NCBI RefSeq assembly: GCF_034044635.1
Contig: NZ_JAXCLX010000001.1
Location: 1,054,001-1,118,000, forward strand
Source of the DNA: Dongia rigui
GTDB lineage: Bacteria > Pseudomonadota > Alphaproteobacteria > Dongiales > Dongiaceae
Length of the DNA stretch: 64,000 nt
Direction of reading: 5' to 3'
A model generated the notes under the pieces. It worked only from the letters and a program-made list of their open reading frames with translations. It did no database searches and was not told the origin of the DNA. Below are positions 9,430-18,181 of this stretch, piece after piece. Positions within the stretch are counted from its first letter, which is position 1, and each line of letters begins with the position of its first letter. The position numbers and the translations under genes are program-made.

Positions 9430-11019
9430 TCACTGGCTGATCGACATGAAGCGCGTCGCGTGGACGTCGGCCGGATTGTCGACCCAGCCCTTGATCTTGG
9501 ACGCGACCAGATGCCGGTTCGGGCTGGAGGCGATAGGGGCTACGAGATAATCGTCGAGCAGCGCCTTTTCCGCCTCGGCCAGCACCTTCCAGCGTTCCTT
9601 CTGATCGGTGAGCGGCATCGCCTTGTCGAAGGCCGCTTCAAAGGCTGGGTTCTTCCAGTGGTAACCGACCTCGGCGCGGGGATCCATATAGGCCAAATAG
9701 GTTTCCGGCCCGGGAAAATCGCCGATGAGATTGTCATTGAACACATCCCAGCCGCCGGCATTGAAGGCCGCGAGCCAACCGTCGCGGTCTTGCGCATTGA
9801 CCTTGGCATCGACGCCCAGGACCTGCTTCCACATGACGGCGACCGTTTCCGCCTGCTTCTTATAGACGTCGTTGTTACTGGATTCGATGGTGAGCGAGAC
9901 CGGCTTGTCGGGACCGAAGCCTGCCTCGGCATAAAGTGCCTTTGCCTTGGCGATGCGGTCTTCCTTGCTCATGGTCGCCTCGGCGACTTTCGGCGCGTCA
10001 TAGCCGGGGATCGGCACCGCATAGCCATAGTTCACGACATAGCCCGCCTTCACCACCTTGTTGACCAGCGTGTCGCGGTCGATCGCCATGGAGAGCGCCT
10101 GCCGCAGCTTGATGTTGTCGAAAGGCGGCTTGGTGATGTTGAAGCTCATGTAATTGGTTTCGGTCGACGGCGAGATATGAACCTGGTCGGCGAATTCGCT
10201 TTTCAGCGCATCGATCTGCGCGGTCGGGATGTCGGCCGTCGCGTCCAGTTCGCCGGCGCGCCACAGCTTCACCGCCGTGCTGTCGTCCTCGGTCACGCGG
10301 TAGACGACCTTGTCGATCTTGACGTTGGCGGCATCCCAGTAATTGGGGTTCTTCTCCAGGGTCACATGGCTCTGCGGCACATTCTCGGTGAGGATATAGG
10401 CGCCGTTGCTGACGATGTTGCCGGGCTTGATGAAGTCTTTCCCGAATTTCTCCAGGCTGGGCTTATGGAGTGGCGGCGCATAGAAAGAGCCGAGCACGAA
10501 GAGGGCGTGCGGCGCGGGTGCCGCCAGCTTCAGCACCACGGTCTTGTCGTCCGGGGCCGAGATGCCGACCGACTTCGCGTCCTTGCTCTTACCATCGACG
10601 AAATCCTGGGCGCCAGCCACACGGATGGTCGAGGTGAAGATATAGGCCTTGTCGGAGGCGGTCGCCGGATCGATCGTGCGGACGATGCCGTCGACGAAAT
10701 TCTGCGCCTTCAGCGCATCGCCGTTCGACCATTTGAGGCCGTCACGCAGATGGAAGGTATAGGTGAGGCCGTCATCGCTGATGTCCCACTTTTCCGCGGC
10801 ACCCGGAATGACGGCGCCGCCGGCATCGTTGGCGACCAGGCCTTCATAGGCGTCGTCAAGGATCCAGCCTTCCCAGGCGAGGAAGTTGATATGCGGATCG
10901 AGCGTGCCGATGGTGGCGCCGATGCCGCGATTGAGGACCATTTCGGCGCTGGCAGCAGCAGCCGAAAACGCGAGCAGCGCAGCCATGCTGGTCGCCAGCG
11001 CCAACTTCCTGATAATCAT
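9430..11019 (-). CDS. Periplasmic peptide-binding protein of ABC transporter (SBP_bac_5 family)
   Basis: 529-residue cluster C solute-binding protein. It has a Sec signal peptide (about 1-25, ending ASA) followed by the SBP_bac_5 fold. Family landmarks are TYTFHLRDGLKWSNGD and the downstream LRQALSMAIDRDTLVNKVV. It is the first gene of the operon, with a ribosome site GGGAGAG 9-10 bases before the ATG. Peptide, nickel and glycoside binders share this fold; the two peptidases at the end of the operon make peptides the likeliest ligand, though opine-like or modified amino acid ligands cannot be excluded. The regulatory region is shared with the divergent aminotransferase gene. Confidence 0.92.
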   Translation of the reverse strand: MIIRKLALATSMAALLAFSAAAASAEMVLNRGIGATIGTLDPHINFLAWEGWILDDAYEGLVANDAGGAVIPGAAEKWDISDDGLTYTFHLRDGLKWSNGDALKAQNFVDGIVRTIDPATASDKAYIFTSTIRVAGAQDFVDGKSKDAKSVGISAPDDKTVVLKLAAPAPHALFVLGSFYAPPLHKPSLEKFGKDFIKPGNIVSNGAYILTENVPQSHVTLEKNPNYWDAANVKIDKVVYRVTEDDSTAVKLWRAGELDATADIPTAQIDALKSEFADQVHISPSTETNYMSFNITKPPFDNIKLRQALSMAIDRDTLVNKVVKAGYVVNYGYAVPIPGYDAPKVAEATMSKEDRIAKAKALYAEAGFGPDKPVSLTIESSNNDVYKKQAETVAVMWKQVLGVDAKVNAQDRDGWLAAFNAGGWDVFNDNLIGDFPGPETYLAYMDPRAEVGYHWKNPAFEAAFDKAMPLTDQKERWKVLAEAEKALLDDYLVAPIASSPNRHLVASKIKGWVDNPADVHATRFMSISQ

Positions 11020-11150
11020 GTTGTCTCTCTCCCGATCGTTTCATGCCTGTCCTGTCACGCACCGACCGGTTGTCCCGATCTGGTTCCGCCACCCTAGCGC
11101 CCCTCGCCCGAATTGCACAAATGGGCTAAAAGAGGCTGCCAGCCGCCAAT

Positions 11151-11163
11151 GTTGCGCCGCAAC
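11151..11163. promoter_or_regulatory. Perfect palindrome GTTGCGCCGCAAC, possible operator
   Basis: Perfect 6-base arms around one central base, in the 253-base gap between the divergent peptide-transport operon and the aminotransferase gene. It lies 15 bases before a second palindrome. No regulator gene sits next to it, so the binding protein is unknown; this is inference from symmetry and position. Confidence 0.35.
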
Positions 11164-11178
11164 AAGGCCTTATGGCAT

Positions 11179-11190
11179 GCTGTATACAGC
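11179..11190. promoter_or_regulatory. Palindrome GCTGTATACAGC, GntR-like operator candidate
   Basis: Perfect 12-base palindrome with a TGTATACA core, resembling the TNGTATACNA sites bound by many GntR (FadR subgroup) regulators. It sits between the divergent peptide transporter and class III aminotransferase genes, where one site could control both. The regulator itself is not in the window. Confidence 0.45.
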
Positions 11191-11272
11191 TTGTGCACCC
11201 ACTCTAGTCGAGGAAGTGGGGGCGCTGTCAAGCTGCCCCACCGATTTCGCGCCGCCGATATTGAGGTTAACG

Positions 11273-12583
11273 ATGAACGTCTCGCTCGATGCCGCCCTTG
11301 CCGAAGCCGAAAGCCGCTACACGGCCGCCAATCCGGCGAGCCTCGCCCGCCACGAAGCCGCGCGCAGCGCGATGCCGGGCGGCAACACGCGCACGGTCCT
11401 GCACTATTCCCCTTTCCCGCTCGCCTGGAGCAAGGGCGAAGGCGCCACGCTCACCGACCTCGACGGCCACAGCTACACCGATTATCTCGGCGAGTATTCG
11501 GCCGGGCTCTACGGCCATTCCAACCCGAAGATCCAGGCAGCATTGAAGAGAGCCATCGATGACGGCACGGTGCTCGGCGGGCCCAATGTCTATGAGGCGG
11601 AACTGGCAGGGCTGCTGAAGAGCCGCTTTCCGTCGCTGCAAGCCCTGCGCTTCTGCAATTCCGGCACCGAGGCCAATGTCTTTGCCCTGATGACCGCCCA
11701 GGCGCACACAGGGCGCAAGAAGGTGATGGTGTTCGACGGCGGCTATCATGGCGGCGTGCTTTATTTCGGCCATGGCGGCATTCCCATCAACCTGCCGCTC
11801 GATTGGGTCATCGCGCCCTATAACGATGTCGAGGGCACACTGGGTCTCATCCGCCAGCACGGCGCCGAACTGGCGGCCATCCTGATTGAACCGATGCTGG
11901 GCAGCGGCGGCTGCCTGCCGGCGCGCCAGGACTTCCTCGGCGCCCTGCGCCAGGCGGCAAGCGAGCTCGATATCATCCTCATCTTCGACGAGGTAATGAC
12001 CTCGCGCCTCTCCTCCGGCGGCTTGCAGGCAGCTTTGGGCGTGACGCCGGACATGACGACGCTGGGCAAATATCTCGGCGGTGGCTCGTCCTTCGGTGCC
12101 TTCGGCGGGCGCGCCGACATCATGGGCCATTACGACCCGGAAAAGCCCGGCTATTGGCCCCATGCCGGTACCTTCAACAACAATGTGCTGTCGATGGCCG
12201 CCGGCCTCACGGGACTGCGCGATATCTACACGCCGGAAGCGGCGATGTCGCTCAACGCCAAGGGCGACCGGCTGCGCGACGGGTTGAATGCGCTGGGCGA
12301 GAAACACGGCGTGCCGTTCACCGCGACCGGCGTCGGCTCCTTCATTGGCATACACTTCACCCAGGACGTCATGGATCGCCCGGTCCATGACAGCGCCGAG
12401 GAGGAAGCGCGGCAAAGCAAGATCCACAAGCTGATGCATCTTGACTTCATCGCCGCCGGTCTGTTCTTCGCGCGCCGCGGCTATATGGCGCTGAGCCTCG
12501 CTTTGACCGATCGCGATATCGACCGCTTCGTCGCCCAGACGGACGAATTCATCACCTCGCGCAAGCCGCTGCTGGCAGCGTAG
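11273..12583 (+). CDS. Class III PLP-dependent aminotransferase (glutamate-1-semialdehyde aminomutase-like)
   Basis: 436 residues from the ATG at 11273; the open frame extends upstream but only this start fits the family. Landmarks are the phosphate-binding NSGTEANVFA (129-138), GGYHGG near 156-161, the cofactor aspartate in LIFDEVMTSR (about 237-246), and PLP lysine K266 in TTLGKYLGGG. The N-terminal SAMPGGNTR motif is shared with HemL-like enzymes. As this lineage makes 5-aminolevulinate with HemA synthase, it is more likely a catabolic transaminase of the HemL-like clade than true hemL. It is divergent from the peptide operon and may process a product of imported peptides. Substrate is unknown. 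Confidence 0.87.
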   Translation: MNVSLDAALAEAESRYTAANPASLARHEAARSAMPGGNTRTVLHYSPFPLAWSKGEGATLTDLDGHSYTDYLGEYSAGLYGHSNPKIQAALKRAIDDGTVLGGPNVYEAELAGLLKSRFPSLQALRFCNSGTEANVFALMTAQAHTGRKKVMVFDGGYHGGVLYFGHGGIPINLPLDWVIAPYNDVEGTLGLIRQHGAELAAILIEPMLGSGGCLPARQDFLGALRQAASELDIILIFDEVMTSRLSSGGLQAALGVTPDMTTLGKYLGGGSSFGAFGGRADIMGHYDPEKPGYWPHAGTFNNNVLSMAAGLTGLRDIYTPEAAMSLNAKGDRLRDGLNALGEKHGVPFTATGVGSFIGIHFTQDVMDRPVHDSAEEEARQSKIHKLMHLDFIAAGLFFARRGYMALSLALTDRDIDRFVAQTDEFITSRKPLLAA

Positions 12584-12589
12584 AACCCC

Positions 12590-13291
12590 TCACGTCCCGA
12601 GATAGTCGCGGATCGCTGGGTGCTCTGATGCCAGCACCGCGGCGGTCCGGCCGCTGGTGACGACCTTGCCCGCGGCGATGAAGGCCGTGTGATCGGCGGC
12701 AAAGAGCGCATCTGCCGGATCATGCGTCACCATCAGCACGGTGAGATCCTTCTGCGTCCTCAAGGAAAGAACCAGTTCCAGCATCTCTTTGCGCAAGGCC
12801 GGCCCCAGCGCCGCGAAGGCTTCGTCCAGCATCAGCACGGGACGCCGGCGCAGGATGCAGCGCGCGATTGCGACACGCTGGCGCTCGCCGCCGGAGAGCT
12901 GGCCGGGCAGGCGTTCCTCGAAGCCGGTGAGGCCCACCTCGTTGAGGGCCCAGGTCACCTGTTCCTTCTCCGCCGGCATCAGGCGCAGACCCGGATGGAG
13001 GCCGAGGCCCACATTCTGGATGACGGTGAGATGGGCGAAGAGATTGTGGTCCTGAAAGAGGGTCGTCACGGGGCGCACCTCTGGCGGCAGATCGGTGATA
13101 TCGGCGCCGTCGATCAGAATACGGCCCGCCTGCGCCGTCTCAAACCCGCCGACCAGGGCGAGAAGCGTGCTCTTCCCCGCCCCGCTCGGGCCAATGACGG
13201 CCATGACCTCGCCCCGTTCGACGGCCAGATCGAAATGCATCAGCAGATCTTCATAGGTGAACTCGACACCCTTGATCTCAACGTAGCTCAC
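12590..13291 (-). CDS. thiQ: Thiamine ABC transporter ATP-binding protein ThiQ
   Basis: ATPase of the thiamine/TPP importer, 233 residues from the GTG at 13291; an ATG at 13321 would add ten residues and lengthen the overlap with thiP. Walker A is GPSGAGKST (34-42), the signature LSGGERQRVAIARC and Walker B PVLMLDEAFAALG. The start of the domain (FTYEDLLMHFDL) aligns with ThiQ, whose members begin close to this point. It is the last gene of thiBPQ, overlapping thiP by 14 bases, and is controlled with it by the TPP riboswitch at 15975-16075. It converges on the aminotransferase with 6 bases between stops. Confidence 0.9.
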   Translation of the reverse strand: MSYVEIKGVEFTYEDLLMHFDLAVERGEVMAVIGPSGAGKSTLLALVGGFETAQAGRILIDGADITDLPPEVRPVTTLFQDHNLFAHLTVIQNVGLGLHPGLRLMPAEKEQVTWALNEVGLTGFEERLPGQLSGGERQRVAIARCILRRRPVLMLDEAFAALGPALRKEMLELVLSLRTQKDLTVLMVTHDPADALFAADHTAFIAAGKVVTSGRTAAVLASEHPAIRDYLGT

Positions 13292-14885
13292 GTCCACCCA
13301 CCCAGCGTTCCAATGCGGCATATGTCACCAAAGTCAGGGCCAGCAACAACAGCGCGGTACTCGCGGCACCGTCCAGGCGATAGGCGCCGAGCTGGCCATA
13401 GAGCAGCAGTGTGAGGTTGGTGAGATCCTGGCTGCCAAAGAGGGCGATGGCGCCCAGATCGCCCATGGCGATGACGCTGGCAAAGGCAAAGGCACTGCCG
13501 AGCGGCCGGCGCAAGACCGGCCAGTCGATCTCGCGCCAGCGGTGCCACCCCTTGATGCCGAGCGCCGCGCACAGCCGATCATGGCGTTCGGCCGCCATCG
13601 CGATGGCCGGTTCCAGCAGGCCAAGGACGAAGGGCAAGGCCATGACGGCGTTCAGCACGATGACACCGGGAACGGCCAGCGCATAGAGATCGACGTGGCC
13701 CGTAGCGGCGAGGAAGATGCCGGTGCCGATCACCATCGGCGAGACGAAGAGGCCGAGCCGGCCAGTGAGCGCCATCAGCATGGCAGCACGCGGGTGGCCC
13801 AGTGCGACCAGCCGCTGCCTTGTTTGTGCCAGCAGATAGCCGATAACCGTCGCGAGCCCGCCGCCGCCGAGACCCAGTGCCAGGCTGACGATGCCGGCCC
13901 TCGACAGGCTGGCAGGTGAAGCGGCGGCGCTGATGCCAGCGATGCCCTTCTGCACCAAAGCCGCGATCGGCAGGACCAGAAACAGCGCCGCCAGCAGAAT
14001 GAAGCCGTAATCCATCAGTTGCGTTCCGGTGGTCGCACCATCATAGCGCCTGATCACGAGACGGGTGGCGGCCCCCATCGTCATCTCGCGCCCCATGCGC
14101 CAGACCGCGAAGGCACCACCGGCGCAAAGCACCACCTGCAGGATCGCCAGCAGGGCGCCAAGGCTCAAGTCGAAATCGAAGCGCAGCGCCTGATAGATCG
14201 CGACTTCCAGCGTCGTCGCCGCCGGACCGCCGCCCAATGTCAGCGCCACGGCAAAGGTCGTGAAGCACAGCATGAAGATGATGACGGCGATGCCCGGCAG
14301 TTGCTGGCGCAGCAGCGGCATTTCGATGAAGCGGAAGACATCGCGCCCCGTCATGCCGAGTTGTGCCGCAAGGCGCCAGCTTTCCGCGGGCACCGCGGCA
14401 TAGGCCGGCAGCAGCAGGCGGATGGCGAGCGGCAGGTTGAAGAAGACATGGGCGATGAGAATGCCCTGAAGGCCATAGAGGCGCGGGCGCCAATCCGATC
14501 CGGCGAGCGCCGCCACTGCCGCCAGATAGCCGCTGCCGCCGAACACGGCGACGACGCCGAAGATGCCAACGATGGTCGGCATCACCATCGGCAAGGCGCA
14601 GAGGCGCAGCAGCCAGGCGCGGCCAGGAAATTCGGACCGCCGCGCCAAGGCGCGAGTCACTGGAACGGCGGCCACCAGGGACAACACTGTCGACAGCAAG
14701 GCCTGCCACAAGGTGAAGGCCAGCACCTTGCCGAGATAGCGGAACGAGACGCTGGCGATATCTCCACCCGCCTGCCACAGCAAGACAAGCACGGCGATCG
14801 CCGCTGCCGCCAGGGCGAGCGCCAGCCCGCAACCGATGAGGAAGGCTGCAGGCTGGCGCCCGTTTGCGGTGGTCCTCTGCGACAT
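13278..14885 (-). CDS. thiP: Thiamine ABC transporter permease ThiP
   Basis: 535-residue permease from the ATG at 14885, five bases after the thiB stop; the open frame continues upstream through thiB but that part is a shadow. It contains two fused BPD_transp_1 halves with about twelve membrane helices in all, as expected for ThiP, which is a single-chain dimer. The first half has the coupling-loop region SWRLAAQLGMTGRDVFRFIE and the second LCAALGIKGWHRWREIDWP. It forms the membrane channel for ThiB-delivered thiamine, TMP or TPP. Confidence 0.92.
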   Translation of the reverse strand: MSQRTTANGRQPAAFLIGCGLALALAAAAIAVLVLLWQAGGDIASVSFRYLGKVLAFTLWQALLSTVLSLVAAVPVTRALARRSEFPGRAWLLRLCALPMVMPTIVGIFGVVAVFGGSGYLAAVAALAGSDWRPRLYGLQGILIAHVFFNLPLAIRLLLPAYAAVPAESWRLAAQLGMTGRDVFRFIEMPLLRQQLPGIAVIIFMLCFTTFAVALTLGGGPAATTLEVAIYQALRFDFDLSLGALLAILQVVLCAGGAFAVWRMGREMTMGAATRLVIRRYDGATTGTQLMDYGFILLAALFLVLPIAALVQKGIAGISAAASPASLSRAGIVSLALGLGGGGLATVIGYLLAQTRQRLVALGHPRAAMLMALTGRLGLFVSPMVIGTGIFLAATGHVDLYALAVPGVIVLNAVMALPFVLGLLEPAIAMAAERHDRLCAALGIKGWHRWREIDWPVLRRPLGSAFAFASVIAMGDLGAIALFGSQDLTNLTLLLYGQLGAYRLDGAASTALLLLALTLVTYAALERWVGGRELR

Positions 14886-14890
14886 CGGCG

Positions 14891-15901
14891 TTACTGGCTG
14901 ACCGCCTCGACCCATGTCTTGATCCAGTCGTCGCGATGCTTGGCGGCCTCGTCTGCCGGCAGCAACAGCGATTTTTCCGGCTTGGGCAAAGCGACAAATT
15001 CCGCCGGCAGATCGGCGCCGATATCGCGCACCGGATACATGTAGTTCGTGGTCGGGATGACCTTCTGGGCCTCCGGCGAAACCAGGAAGGCGAGGAAGGC
15101 CTTGGCAAGATCCGCCTGCGCCGAACCGGCGATCGCCGCCGCCACTTCGACCTGCATGTAATTTCCTTCCGGGAAGACCAGCGCCTTGTAGCGGTCGGTC
15201 TTCTCGACGATCTGGTGATAAGCGGGCGAGGTCGTGTAGGAGAGCACCATCGGCGCTTCCCCTTGCGTGAACAGGCCATAGGCCTCGCTCCAGCCCTTGC
15301 TGACGGTAAGGATCTTCGGCTTCAGCCCTGCCCAGGCTTCGCCGGCCTTGTCGCCATAGACTTCGCCCAGCCACATCACCAGGCCAAGGCCCGGCGTGCT
15401 GGTGCGCGGATCTTCGAGAATGACCTTTGGCGCATCCTTGCCGTCGATGAGATCGGCAAGGCTTTTCGGGGGGTCTTTGAGCTTTTCGCTGTCATAGACG
15501 AAGGCGAAATAGCCCCAGTCATAGGGCACGAATTCGGCATCGTTCCAGGCGATCGGCAATGTCAGCGCCGACAAATCCGTGCCATGCGGGGCAATGAGCC
15601 CGGTGGCCTTTGCCTCGGCCGTGAGGTTGGTGTCGAGACCCAGCACCACATCCGCCTTGGTGTTCTTGCCTTCGAGCTTCAACCGCGCCAGAAGCGCCGC
15701 GCCATCTTCCAGCGCCACCCAATTGATGTCGCAGCCGCAAGTCCCTTCGAAGGCCTTCTCCAGCACCGGACCTGGACCCCATTCACTGGTGAAGGAATTG
15801 TAGGTGTAGATGGTGAGAACCGGCTTCTCCGCCGCCAACGCTGCGGGCATGGCCGCCATGGACAAGAACAGGGTCGAAAGCAACAAGGGGTGCAAGCGCA
15901 T
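14891..15901 (-). CDS. thiB: Periplasmic thiamine-binding protein ThiB
   Basis: 336 residues from the ATG at 15901, chosen because it opens a clean signal peptide (MRLHPLLLSTLFLSMAAMPA, cleavage near ALA-AE). The longer frame from 15967 would bury this signal. The mature protein begins VLTIYTYNSF, the ThiB/SBP_bac_6 hallmark, and continues with YDWGYFAFVYD and DPRTSTPGLG, segments shared with E. coli ThiB. It is the first gene of thiBPQ, about 75 bases after a TPP riboswitch. It delivers thiamine or its phosphates to ThiP. Confidence 0.93.
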   Translation of the reverse strand: MRLHPLLLSTLFLSMAAMPAALAAEKPVLTIYTYNSFTSEWGPGPVLEKAFEGTCGCDINWVALEDGAALLARLKLEGKNTKADVVLGLDTNLTAEAKATGLIAPHGTDLSALTLPIAWNDAEFVPYDWGYFAFVYDSEKLKDPPKSLADLIDGKDAPKVILEDPRTSTPGLGLVMWLGEVYGDKAGEAWAGLKPKILTVSKGWSEAYGLFTQGEAPMVLSYTTSPAYHQIVEKTDRYKALVFPEGNYMQVEVAAAIAGSAQADLAKAFLAFLVSPEAQKVIPTTNYMYPVRDIGADLPAEFVALPKPEKSLLLPADEAAKHRDDWIKTWVEAVSQ

Positions 15902-15974
15902 GACGTCATCTCCTCCGCAAGGGCGCCGGAAGAGACTGAAAGTCGTGATTGGGGCTGATGCGCTCAAATCGCTG

Positions 15975-16075
15975 ACTCATATCCCTCCGCCGGCATGACC
16001 CGGATCAGGTTCCGCGGGTTGAAGCGCAGCTCTCGCTTCTCTCAGCCCCTCGCAAACTGGGGCACCCCGTTGAGT
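15975..16075 (-). promoter_or_regulatory. TPP (THI-box) riboswitch upstream of thiBPQ
   Basis: Read on the minus strand, all conserved TPP-aptamer elements are present: GGGGTGCC at the 5' side, CTGAGA (16040-16045), ACCTGATCCGGGTCATGCC around 15993-16010 and the closing GGAGGGA (15982-15988). The outer helix P1 is formed by ACTCA (16071-16075) pairing with TGAGT (15975-15979). It should lower thiBPQ expression when TPP is abundant. I see no strong U-tract terminator before thiB, so translational control is more likely. Confidence 0.96.
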
Positions 16076-16140
16076 GGCGGCCAATGTCGTCAGCTTCGGG
16101 TGACTTGTCAAGCGGGGTGCCGGTACCCGCAAGCAAGGCC

Positions 16141-16243
16141 CCTCACCCCAACCCTCTCCCCGCAAGCGGGGCGAGGGAGTTTCCAGCGGCTTCGGCAAAA
16201 AGCCCCTTGCCCCACGTTAGTGGGGAGAGGGGTTGGGGTGAGG
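16141..16243. repeat. Inverted repeat, arms of the CCTCACCCCAACCC type
   Basis: Arm 16141-16163 (CCTCACCCCAACCCTCTCCCC...) and arm 16220-16243 are reverse complements apart from about two changes, separated by 56 bases. The left arm has its own small hairpin, CCCCGCAAGCGGGG. The element sits between the 3' end of the kinase-like gene and the TPP riboswitch. A reduced version of the same sequence occurs at 36587-36613. It looks like a dispersed intergenic palindromic repeat and could also act as a terminator for the kinase-like gene. Confidence 0.7.
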
Positions 16244-16249
16244 GGGCGC

Positions 16250-17137
16250 TCAAGCGCTCCGCAGCCAGTCCTGGTATCGCGGATCACCCAGGCGCTGCTT
16301 GAGGTGCAAAAGCCGGTCATCGCGCAAGGCGACGAGGTCCGGGGAATCATTGGCTGCCACCAGCTCCGCCTCGCACCAGCTAGCGGCGACCAGATTGAGC
16401 GCCGTCTTATAGAGTTCGAAGCGCGGCCATTGCGCGGACCCGATCAATGGCTCGATTTGCACCTGTGCCATCGCGGGGTCGACGCCTGCCTCCATCGTCA
16501 CGGCGGCGAGATCCCACAGCGGTTCCTCGGTCGCCGCGAATTCCCAGTCGATCAAAAAGAGCCGGCCCGCGCCGTCACGCAGGAAGTTCGCCGGGTTGGG
16601 ATCGATATGGCAGGCGACGCGCGGCAAGGGATGGCGCGCAAGCGCCAGGCGCAGCGGCTCCAGCGCCCGCCGCACGTCCTGCATCAGCTGCGTCGGCGCC
16701 AGCTTGATATAGAGATCGATCGCCTTGAAGAGGCCTTGCTGAAAGGGAAAGGCCACGTCCGACCGGTGCAAGGTGGTGAGCAGCTTCAGCATGCCGGCAA
16801 AGGTCTCCGGGTCGGCCACATCACCGGCATTCAATGTCTCGGCACCGGTGACGAAGGCGGTGATGTACCAGCCGGCATCCGGATCCGCGGCCAGCACCGG
16901 CGGTGCCAAACCCAATCCTGCCACGGCCTGTGCATTGAGCGGCTCGGCGCGGCGATCGAGATAGCGCGAGGCACTGGCACCGGGCCAGCGCAGGACCAGG
17001 TCCTGCCCATCGGCCTGAAGGCGATAGCTGCGATTGGTGATGCCGCCCAAAGGCGACATGCGCCACGCCGCCCGCGGCACCCCCGCCAGCAGCGGCACGT
17101 GCGTAAACAAATGTTCGATGTCGTCGTCGAGTTGCAT
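16250..17137 (-). CDS. Choline/ethanolamine/thiamine kinase-fold phosphotransferase
   Basis: 295-residue protein of the APH/ChoK kinase fold. The catalytic loop reads CHIDPNPANF (H177, D179, N184) and the metal-binding DFG-equivalent is LIDWEFA (D197). GGITNRSYRL (31-40) is the glycine-rich nucleotide loop seen in choline kinases and in thiamine kinase ThiK/YcfN. It lies directly upstream of the TPP riboswitch and thiBPQ on the same strand, 348 bases from thiB. A role phosphorylating imported thiamine is attractive, but ThiK and ChoK cannot be told apart from these motifs alone. No frameshift or missing catalytic residue is seen. Confidence 0.8.
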   Translation of the reverse strand: MQLDDDIEHLFTHVPLLAGVPRAAWRMSPLGGITNRSYRLQADGQDLVLRWPGASASRYLDRRAEPLNAQAVAGLGLAPPVLAADPDAGWYITAFVTGAETLNAGDVADPETFAGMLKLLTTLHRSDVAFPFQQGLFKAIDLYIKLAPTQLMQDVRRALEPLRLALARHPLPRVACHIDPNPANFLRDGAGRLFLIDWEFAATEEPLWDLAAVTMEAGVDPAMAQVQIEPLIGSAQWPRFELYKTALNLVAASWCEAELVAANDSPDLVALRDDRLLHLKQRLGDPRYQDWLRSA

Positions 17138-17254
17138 GCTGTCCGCTTAGCCCAGCGCCGCCGGATTTGGCAAGCCGGGCTTGTGCAGCAGTCTTGCCAG
17201 GGGCGCCGGCCTCTGTCACCGTTCGGGCTTGCCTAACCGCCAAGCGAGTTCCTG

Positions 17255-18181
17255 ATGGCCAGCGACACCCCCGCCTTTTCCATGGTCGACACAGCCGTGA
17301 CGCTGGTGGCCCTCACCGGCGATGCCGACTTGGCGGGGCGGATCAAGCAATATGCGCAGGATGCGGCCCAGGAACCACTGACGCTGTCGGTCGTGGGTGA
17401 CCCGGAAAAGGCATCGCGGGCGCTGGCGGAAGCCGGCATCCTGGGCGTTGCCCTCTATGATCTGCGCGGCGGCGGCACCAACCATCACAATCTGCTCGCC
17501 GCCATTCCTATCATCTCGCGCAGCGGCCCGGTCATCGGCCTGGTCGACAGCGAAGCCTCGCAGGTGGCGCAAGGGGCGCTGGCTGCCGGCGCCACCGATG
17601 TGCTGGCCATTGCCGATTTGTCCGGTCCCTTGCTGCGCCGCGCGGTGCGTTATGCCCTGGCGCGGCGGGAATCGGAACGCAAGCTCACGCGCCTGCGCCT
17701 CTTCGATCCCATCACCAGCCTGCCCAGCCAGATCCTGTTCTGGGAGATCCTGTCGCTGGCCGTGCGGCGCGCCAAGCGCAACCGAGATTTCTTCGCCGTG
17801 CTGCTGGTCGATATCGAGAACCTGCCCGACGGCCATGGCGAGGATGGCCCCTATCGCGACCTTGCCATGCGCGAGCTGGCCGAGCGCATCACGCCGATCC
17901 TGCGCAGCAGCGATACGATCGCGCGCTTCGAGCAGCAGCAGCTGGCGATCCTGGCCGAATCGATGCCCCGCGTCGAAGACATCCAGATCGTCGCCGAAAA
18001 AATCATCGAAGAGTTCGTCAAGCCCTTGGACGCGGGCGGGGGTCCGCTCTCGGTCAATGTGGCGATCGGCATCTCGCTCTATCCGACCAGCGCCACCGGT
18101 GCCGAGGGGCTGCTGTCGCGCGCCACCGACGCCATGCTGCAGGCGCGCGATCACGGCAGCAATCTCTTCGTCTTTGCCTGA
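17255..18181 (+). CDS. Degenerate GGDEF-domain protein with N-terminal receiver-like region
   Basis: 308 residues. Residues 12-135 look like a receiver-type alpha/beta domain without the acidic pocket, and 145-308 align with a GGDEF domain: FDPITSLPSQILFWE (150-164), LLVDIENL (183-190), VAIGISLYPTSA (269-280) and ATDAMLQARDHGSN (290-303). The active-site loop that should read RLGGDEF is R224-FEQQQL, so all four GGDE positions are changed (EQQQ). It should not make cyclic-di-GMP; a binding or scaffold role is inferred. The ATG at 17255 is used. The last codons and stop are followed by two extra copies of a 17-base unit. A 173-residue unknown gene follows 104 bases later. Confidence 0.8.
   Translation: MASDTPAFSMVDTAVTLVALTGDADLAGRIKQYAQDAAQEPLTLSVVGDPEKASRALAEAGILGVALYDLRGGGTNHHNLLAAIPIISRSGPVIGLVDSEASQVAQGALAAGATDVLAIADLSGPLLRRAVRYALARRESERKLTRLRLFDPITSLPSQILFWEILSLAVRRAKRNRDFFAVLLVDIENLPDGHGEDGPYRDLAMRELAERITPILRSSDTIARFEQQQLAILAESMPRVEDIQIVAEKIIEEFVKPLDAGGGPLSVNVAIGISLYPTSATGAEGLLSRATDAMLQARDHGSNLFVFA

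Noticed and set aside
9388-11097. 569-codon open frame antisense to the peptide-binding protein gene
   Set aside because: Shadow of a gene with a clear signal peptide and family match on the minus strand.
11273-12583. Naming the aminotransferase hemL
   Set aside because: HemL-like motifs are shared by catabolic relatives, and alphaproteobacteria normally use HemA synthase instead of the C5 route.
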